Source: Tridacna crocea
Lineage: Eukaryota; Mollusca; Bivalvia; Cardiida; Cardiidae
Direction: 5' to 3'
Assembly: GCA_943736015.1 (NCBI GenBank)
Contig: OX031071.1
Coordinates: 11,380,119 to 11,444,118, forward strand
Length of the DNA: 64,000 bases
A program made the position numbers and the translations under genes. Numbering within the stretch: the first letter of the stretch is position 1; the number at the start of each line of letters is the position of its first letter. Positions 1 to 9,400 of the stretch are shown here, one piece after another. The notes beneath the pieces are model-generated. The model saw only the letters and a program-made list of their open reading frames with translations, was not told where the DNA came from and did no database searches.

Positions 1-7
1 AGATGCG

Positions 8-246
8 TTAACCCATTACCACTCAATCCCTACTTTTGAAGAAGCCTTTAGAAAGAAGCCTTTAGACCCTGAGAAAGAAGTCTTTAGAAAACATTGTGGG
101 TAAAGGAGAAAATGCTGGTCCTTTTCCCACAATGTTTTCTACTCTTCACTAAACAAGTTTAAAATTTTCAGTCACTTTTGTTTTGTCATCTGCAAAGGGT
201 TTTGATTTAGACAAACCTAAAATATTGTAGTTTGGTAATGAGTTAA
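8..246 (+). mobile_element. MITE A, hairpin half deleted
   Basis: L and R arms and both TTAA ends are present, but the second hairpin arm is cut down (GCTGG runs straight into TCCTTTTCCC). The L arm has an internal duplication of GAAAGAAGCCTTTAGA. Confidence 0.9.
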
Positions 247-377
247 ACTTGCTTTTCACAGAGTATAACCCAACCACTGTCCATTAATTGGATCATTTAT
301 TTTTTGCTTTGGTACTAAAATTACCAATATCTCACCTAAAGGTTGATTCTATTTGAATTATCTGTCTAATTATCTAG

Positions 378-466
378 TTGTGAATGTGTGGTAACAGTCC
401 AGAATAATGGTAAACTGCCTGTTGAAATGGTTAAAACCAGTCTGGAATGCTCAAGGGAAAATAAAG
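378..466 (+). CDS. TRAPPC9: TRAPPC9-like exon a
   Basis: Acceptor TATCTAG, donor GTACAG. The exon enters in phase 2 and leaves in phase 1. It encodes CECVVTVQNNGKLPVEMVK and ten more residues, reading like an Ig-like strand pair (CxVTVxNNGxLPVEM) in the C-terminal half of Trs120-family proteins. The preceding exon lies outside the window. Confidence 0.65.
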
Positions 467-3400
467 GTACAGTCCTCACTTTCCATTTAACTGTAATGTA
501 ACATTTATTCATACCCCCGCAAACGAAGTTTGTAGGGGGGTATACTGGAATCAGCCTGTCGGTCGGGCGGTCGGTCTGTCCGCAAAATCTTGTCCAGACA
601 ACTCGTACAGTTTCAGTCCAATTGATACTTGGCAGAAGTGTTCATTAGGAGCTGTAGATGTGCAAGACGCAAATTTTGTGAAAATTCCATCAAGAATTAC
701 TGAGTTATTGCCCCTGATTTGACTTGAAAATGCTTGTCCGGACATCTCCTCCTACAGTTTCTGTCTGATTCACTTTAAACTTGGCAGAAGTGTTCATTAG
801 GAGTTGTAGATGTGCAAGACACAACTTTCATGAAAAGTCTATGAAGAATTAATGAGTTATTGCCCCTGTGACATGAAATATAGGGGCGGGGGTATTTATC
901 AACTTTAGTGATAGTTATTCTAGTTTTTTTTTCTCACAAGATACTTGATAACATTATGTTACGGAGTATTATTGTGAGAAAAAAAAAAGAATATGCTGGT
1001 TACCATGATTTTCTCCTTTACCCATGATGGTTTCAACCCTTTTGAACACCTTTCAATTGTTTCAGACAAATTGTCATCTGTAAATGACTCCAAAATGAAC
1101 CAGTGTGAAATTGTGTTTTCTGATAAAGAGTCAACAGTGTTTTTCTACTCTACAGGAAAAAATTTCAATGTTTGAGTTATGTTTAGTTTTGTTGTCTGCA
1201 AGTGCTTTCAATTTTCAAAATTTCGTAGTTTGGTACAGAGTAATGTGTTAAACTGCAAGACAATTCTGATAGCAAAGACTTTGAAAGCAAATTTATTTAA
1301 GCCTTTACCACACAATGACGACTTTTGACGCCCCTCAGGAAGAAGCCTTTTGAAAACATTGCGGGAAAAATAGAAAATGCTGGTAACCAGCATTTTCTCC
1401 TTTTCCCAAAATATTTTCTACCCTATCAATGCAAAATTGCACCATTTGAGCCACTTTGAAATTGTTGTCTGCAAATGCTTTCAATTTGGATAGGTCTAAA
1501 ACTTTGCTGTGTGGTAAAGGGTTTAAACCATATCGCCAAGAATTTTAATGTTCGATCGTTAGCATGATACCTGGGACCACTAACTAGAATGATAATATTA
1601 TTGCCCTGATTCAAGGTTAACCCCTTCTTACCAAACAACAAAATATAAGCATTTGCAGATGACACAACTAACATGAGTCAGAAATTGATATTTGTTCTGG
1701 GAGAGTGGAAAACATTTTTAGAAAAGGAGAAAATGCAGGTTACCAGCATTTCCTTCTTTTCTCACAGTGTCTTCAAAAGGTTTCTTTTTAAGGGCCATGA
1801 AAACTAGGGATTGTTTAGGAAATTAACCCATTACCACACAATCCCTACTTTTGACACTCCTGAGAATGAAGCCTTTTGAAAAGACTGTAGGAAAAGGAGA
1901 AAATGCTGGTAACTAGCATTTTCTCCTTTTCCCAGAGTGTTTTCTACCCTTTCCAGAACAAATTTCAATTTTTCAGTCACCTTTATGATGTCGTCTGCAA
2001 ATGCTTTCAATTTGAACCAGTCTAAAATTTTGTCATCTGGTAATGAGTTAAGGGTCAACTAGGCGCCGTTGTTGCAAAGATTACACTGTTGTTTGTCCAG
2101 TAGTGATGGTCTGAATCCCAGTGTGGAAAAAAAACTTTTTGAGGATTGGTGGTGATTGTTGAGATTCATTCCTTACTGTTGAAAACTGACATAGCCAAAT
2201 AGCGCAGTTGGTAGGTTACAGGACTTACAATTTTGAGGTTGCTGGTTTGATCCATAGCTCAGCCGATTTCTTTCAGAGGATTGATGATAGTCATTGTGTC
2301 AGAAGTGATTCCTTTCCCACGGCTGATCACTGTTTTCATGGTGGTGATGTGGGAAACCAGCCTGTGGCTCGGAAAGAATATTGTGCGCAGTACTGGTAAA
2401 AAAAAAACCTTCAGGAAAGCATGGATAGGTACACTGGCTGCAGCAATATTACCAAAATTCTGTTGAAATGTTGTTAACTCTTTACCAAACAACAAAATTT
2501 TGGGTTGATCCAGATTGAAAGCATTTGCAGATGACAAAATAACTGTGACTGAAATATTGAAATTTGATTTCGGAAGAGTAGAGAACATTGTGGGAAAAGG
2601 AGAAAATGCTGGTTACCAGCATTTTCTCCTTTTCACACAATGTTTTCATAGGCTTTCTATCGCAGGGTCATTAAAAGTCAGGATTGTGTGATATAGGGTT
2701 AAACATTACAATCAATTCACACCGAAAATTGGTTAGAATTGGGTTTAAATGGCAGTACTTTCCACCAGAGCTCCCGATAGAGGGAGTGATTTTGATTTCA
2801 AAATTGAAAACACAAATTGTTCTCAACCAAATCCTATGTTTTGGGTGCTCATTAGAATCGTCTCATCGAGACGATTCTAATGAGTACCCACAACATCGGG
2901 TTTCAAAGAGAAATAATGAATTTAGAATACCACCACTACCTCTTATCTGTTGCTCTGCATTCCACAATGTTTTTCTTTTATAGATTTGATGGGGGAGGTG
3001 TTTCAGTGGAACAAGGGAAATATAGACTCTCAGTTACCTCTACAAGTGTCTAGTCTTTTATGTTTTAGTCTTGCCTTACATGGAATTGGTGATTGTCTCC
3101 CACTGTACAAAGGTAAAATGTTTTACCCTTTATAATACTGAATAGTCACTGACAACTGTTATATAATCTCGGCTGTTAAACTGGCTTTAAATCCAAAACA
3201 AACAACAAATCAAGTAATAGCTTCTATCTCATTATTCTATCTTCTATATTTTCTTTATTGTTTTTCAACACTTTACCAAACGATCCCTGTTTTTTATGAC
3301 CCTGAGATAGAAGCCATATGAAAACTTTTTGGGATAAGGAAAAAATGGAAGTAACCAGTATTTTCTCTTTTTTTCCACAATGTTTTTCTTTCCTTCTGAA

Positions 3401-6400
3401 AACAAATCTCAATTTCTCATTTATATTAACCTTGTAATCTACAAAATACTTCCAATTTGAACTAGTCAAAAATTATCCTGTTTGATAAAGAGTTAATAGA
3501 ATGTTAATAATTGTAAAAATTCTTGAAATCTATAAGTATATGATGAGAAGAATTTTATGTTTGGCTTATATTTACTGCCCTTTATTCACGGTCGTCTTTA
3601 GATTTTTTTACACTAGTCAAAACAAATACAAGCATCAGGATAGTTGCTACAAAATCATATTCTGTTTGTATACTCATGTGCCAAATTTCTCTATCCAGCA
3701 GGTTTAGAAAGATCTACCGAGAGCCAAAGTAGACATATCAGTAGAGAGGGGAAGGTGAATAGATTTTTTGTTTGATTTCTTGAATTGATTTGAAGAAATG
3801 GTTTTTCCCGAAAGTTAATTATTACCACAATTTTAGTAGACAAAAGTATATTTAATGATGGTATTTACCATATAAAAGGATGGAAAACATTTTTGGAAAA
3901 GGAGAAAATGCTGGTGATCAGCATTCTTCCTTTTTTCCAAAAAGTTTTCAAAAGTTTTTTCTTCAGAGTTGTTAGAATCTAGGACTTTTTATACCGAAAA
4001 CATGTCTCATAATTGGCGTGTATACTTTTCACAGTCAATAGAAGCCTTGCTGAAGTTGGAATATTCTGGTGGGCCAGGTCTGGTGGACAACTACTGCCGA
4101 TGTTGCTCAATAGCATTTATTGTTGATGTTCAGCCTTCTGTTGTGTTTCATAAATGGGATGTGATGTCATCAGATAGGTGAGCTGTTATGTTTTGTTGTA
4201 TTGTGATTTTTATGGGATGAATAATTAACCCTTTACCAAACAGTCCCTGTTTTTTTTTTACCCCGAGAAAGAGGCCTTTTTAAAATATTGTGGGAAAAGG
4301 AGAAAATGCTGGTCACCAGCATTTTCTCCTTTTCCCTCAATTTTTTCTACCCTGTTGGAAACAGATTTCAATCTTTTGGTTGCATTTATTTTATCGTCTG
4401 CAAGTGCATTCAAACTTGGACCTGTTAAAGATTTTGCCATTTATTCGACTTCAATATTTGTACAGCTGATATAAATATTCTACATTTTGTAATGAATTCT
4501 TAAAAGGAGAACCAGACATGAAAGAGTAAAGCTGAAATTTTGAGGCAGTGTAAAATAGAATACATAAATATGAGAAAATTATGTGCAATAGAAGTAAGCT
4601 ATTTAGTGTAAAATACCAGAGCTTTCAAGGCTTTTCTTGGTGTATATTTCCGTTCAGACCACTGTGAAGTAAGCTGTTTGGTATAAAATACCAGAGGTTT
4701 CATGGTATTGCTTGGTGTATATTTCCGTTCAGACCACTGTGAAGTAAGCTGTTTAGTGTAAAATACCAGAGATTTTTATGTCATCTCTTGGTGTATATTT
4801 CCGTTAAGACCACTGTGAAGTAAGCTGTTTAGTGTAAAATACCAGAGGTTTTTATGGTTTTGCTTGGTGTATATTTCTGCTAGACCACTGTGAAGTAAGC
4901 TGTTTAGTGTAAAATACCAGAGATTTTTATGGTATCGCTTGGTGTATATTTCCGTTCAGACCACTGTGAAGTAAGTATTTACCAGTAGCTTATGAACCAG
5001 AGGTCTCATGGTATTTCTTATATATATTTCAGTTCGGACCATTGTAATCTTGTGTTTGACATACAGAACTTGTCTGGCAACGAACTTGAAGTCCATTATG
5101 GGTCTGTACAGTGTGCTTACTTGAAAACTGATCAAATTAGACGGTAAGGTTGCCTGTGTCTGTACATAAAGTTGTATTTTAAGAAATTCTCTTTTGTTGA
5201 TTTAATTATAATTTTGAATCTGCTTTTTCTTAGTCTTAACCCTTAATCACTCAGTAACAACTTAAAAATGACCCTGAGGAAGAGTCCTTTTAAAAACTTT
5301 GCTGGTAAATCGCATTTCTCCTTTTTCCACAAAGTTTTATACTCTGTCAAAGAAATATTGAGTATTTGAGCTGCTGTGAAATAGTCGTCTGCAAATTCTT
5401 TCAATTATGATTGGCCTAAAGTTTTGCCACATATCAAAGGATTAAAGGAAGCTATTCACATTTTGATTATTTTACCGAACTTTGAATTTGATCCAATAAA
5501 GTAGGGTAATAGCTGGCAAACCGTTGACCAAGAAGAAATACAAGTGTAGTCTCTTGAGGAACTACTTCTTTAAGGTTTGTGGGAATGTCCCATGATCAGT
5601 AGAATGTGTTGATTTTGTGGAATTGTAATAACATGAATATGATATTATATTTTATCACAGAAAGATCCTCTCCCACTATGTTTTTAACTCTTTTCCACAC
5701 AATCCCGACTTTTAACGACCCTGAGAAAAACAGCCTTTTGAAAACATTGTGGGAAAAGGAGAAAATGCTGGTAACCAGCATTTTCTCCTTTTTCCACTCT
5801 GTTTTCTACCCTTCCCAAATCAAATTTCAATTCTTCAGTCACATTTATTTTGTCCTCTGCAAATGCTTTCAATTTGGACCACTCTATAAATTTGTCGTTT
5901 GGTAAATGGTTAAAAGCTGTCCTCCAAAAGGTCATAAAAACTCAGCATGGTGTAGTAAAGGGTTACCTCTTTACCAAATGACATAATTTTAGACTGGTCC
6001 AAATTGGAAGCATTTGCAGCAGCGAAATTAAGGTGATTGAAAAATTGGAATTTGTATTGGAAAGGGTAGAAAACATTATTGGAAAAGAAGAAAATGGTGA
6101 TAAGCAGCACTTTCTCCTTTTCCCACAATCATGCTGCCATTTTAAAATTGAAAGACTTTTATAACTGGAGTTAACTTTTTATCAGACAACAGATCTATAC
6201 ACTCAAAAGATCAAAGGATAGAAAGAAAATCCAGTTTACTGGCATCTTCTCTTTTTCTGACTATGTTTTCAAAAGCCTCATTCTCCAAGATGGAATAAAA
6301 GAAGTGATTGTGTGATACTGTTGCAAATGTGATTTATCATGTAAAAAGCAACCTTCTGGAAACTGCTAAAAGTGTCAGCCCTGCTCAGCCTGCGCAACTG

Positions 6401-9400
6401 CGCAGGCTGACCAGGGTCGACACTTTTCGCTTAAATGACATTTTCTGTATGAAAAGTCGTCATTGTACCTTGTTGCACAATCATTTTTGAATTATCAACA
6501 TAAACTGACCTGCACTATCGTTGATCTGTTTTCATCTAATTGATGCACAGAATTCCCAGATGGTCCCATTTTGCGTGATGGGTCACATATTTTAAACAGA
6601 GTTTCTTATTTCTGCAGGATTATTTGTATAAAATTGTTACTTGCTACACTTACAGAATTACTCTACAAATAGAGAGATGTCAGCCATATAAACCTGGGAA
6701 AGGTGTGGAAAATTTTAGTCAGTACCTGGCCACATTTGTGGATATTCGGTGGAAAATAGTATCCTTTATAAATGTATATGTGATTTTGTTCTGGGAGTGA
6801 AAATAGATGTAGAAAATAGAGAGAAGGCTAAAGTTAACCTGTAGACTGCTAAATGATAGTTGTTGACCTGTATGTGCAGTCAGATCTTGGATGTACGCTG
6901 TTTGACCAGGAGATACTTTTGACCAAAAATAAGTTTCATGTAGCATTATTTGGGTTTCCATTCTTGGCTTGAAAGTTTCAAGAGGAATTGTTTAGAAATA
7001 CTATATGATACACATCATAAATGAAATTCTCTTTCTCTGAGCAACCTGACAAAATACGAGGAGTTCTTGACACTAACCAGTTTATCAGAAATATTGGAGG
7101 GAATGTTGTTTATCGGAATTGCTAGATGGAAAATTTTGTCTCAAAGATATTTGGAGGAATGTTTGTAAAATATAACTCTATATCAAACAACAAATCATAG
7201 ACTTGTCCAAACTGAATACATTAATTGTAGACTTCAAATTCAAGTTTCTCATTAAATGAGTAGGGGGAAATGTGTTGGATAAACAGAAAATGGAGAATTG
7301 TAAAATCTTCAGATTTATTAACTGATTTGTTGGATGGATTGTAGCCAGCTCTCAATACTGTTTCAGTCATATCTCGCCAAAAGGTACCTTATTCATCTCT
7401 GTCCTGGGTTTCACCTGTGCTAAGGCAGGGCTCTGATGTGTGTTGCTCAAACATGCTTCTTAGCGTATCTGACTTGTGATCTGGAGGTTGCAGGTTCGAT
7501 ACCCGGTAGTGGTGAACTTTTTTTCTGGCGATTTTTCGCCTCTCACCTCTAATGCATGTGAGAAAGGTAGTCAGTGGCTTTGGAAAGAAAGTTGTGTCAG
7601 TACTGGTGTGAGAAAGCCAGGAAACACATGGGTGCATTACTGACTGCATGATATGACCTAAGCTGCTGTAAAAATGGTGTTAAAATCCAATGCGAACCAA
7701 ATCAAATCAAATATCCCTCCACTCAAGGGAAAAAAAAGGCAATATTTCAATTCAAACGTGTTGCTTAAAGGTTTTAAGTCCACTGAGCCAAGCAGGACCC
7801 AAGAAGAATTGAAGGTAAAAGTTTCTATCAAATGAGATATGTTCTTGTTGGTGAAGTTGAGGGTCTTTCATACTTATAGATTATTCTCTCTAATTTTTCA
7901 TTGTCATTGTCACATGTAAATTTCTGCTTTGAGTTGTTGATCATTTCTTTCTTAACTTCAAATCAGCCATCTTTAAGTGTACAAGGTAAAGCCAGTATTG
8001 AACATTTACAATGGACAAGAGAACAACAACAGCTTGTGTTTGTGTCACCTGTATCCTGGGGTGAGTTACTCATGGTGCAGAGATCTGTTCTGGAACAATG
8101 TTCTCTTTTCTGGAATGCTGTTCTAGAATGTGCGAAAGGAATATATCAGAACACAATGCACTGTTTCGGAAGTATGTTCTGAATGGAACATGTTCGGAAC
8201 ATTATTCTAAATCATATGGAAATAAAAGTACATTGCCACCATGGTTGTTGCAACAGCTACTGTCTTAGCTATGTTAGTTTAGGATATTATTAGCTGCAGA
8301 AAGGGAGTAGAGCCGAGTGAGGATACTATTAGCTGCAGAAAGGGAGTAGAGCCGAGTGGCCTATTTATGACCTTAATATCGTAAAAAAGACAATTGCAAA
8401 TTTGGCCATGAAGAACTGTCCGTCTTTCAGCCATCTTGTATCACCTAGCAACCGTTCAGCAGGTGCTTAACACCACGATTATATTAGAACGGTCAGAACA
8501 TGTTCTGAAGGACACGGCACAGTGTTCTGAAATACTCCATTGACCTAGAACATGTTCGGAGTCTTCGGAGTAGCGAAAGGAATACGACCCTGATGAACAG
8601 ATCTGCTGTATAGCTTCACCTCTTCCAACTCTAATCCAAGCTTAACCCATTACCACACAATCCCTACTTTTGACCCCCCTGAAAAAGAAGCCTTTTAAAA
8701 ACACTGTAGGAAAAGGAGAAAATGCTGGTAACCAGCATTTTCTCCTTTTCCCACAGTGTTTTCTACCTTTCCCAGAACAAATTTCAATTTTTCAGTCACG
8801 TTTATTTTGTCGTCTGCAAATGCTTTCAGTTTGGACCAGTCTAAATTTTCCCTGTGTGGTAAAGGGTTAAGTAACTCAAGAGAGAAAACTCTTAAAACAT
8901 TGTCCTATTTCAATAATTTTTCAACACTTTATCAAATACATTTTTGATTATTTGACCTCGATTGAATTTTTGTGTTCAAAATATGTTTTCAATTTCAACC
9001 ATTCAAAAGTTACACTGTTTGGGAAAAAGAGCTCGTGAGTCAGAATCACTGCAACTCATGGTTTTTATTGTGGTATGGAAACTATTGTATGCTACTGGAG
9101 CAAGACATTTTTTCAAATTAAAACAAGAGAGACGGAAGCCTGAAAACTTTGCCTTTAATGAGTGAAGTTTAATCCCAAGTTTGTGAAGAATTTTCTGAGG
9201 ATTAATGAATGTGTTTATTCATAAATCTCTAAGCCTTAGTCTTTCACACAGAAAGAAGCCGTTAGAATTTAATTATCGTATATCTGTATTTTTCAGAAAT
9301 CAGAAAGTGTCATTTTTAAAAAAAAAAGGTGTTTTATTCTTTTTGTTTTTCAGATATTCGCCTAAATGGAAGCGTATTTTCACCCCTACATATTGGCAGT

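Noticed and set aside
2200..2260. tRNA genes at A-box/B-box pairs (2200, 7480, 13400, 23880, 26830)
   Set aside because: No complete cloverleaf and no anticodon stem could be formed; the same sequences recur with SINE cores and tails. Called SINEs, or left uncalled at 26830.
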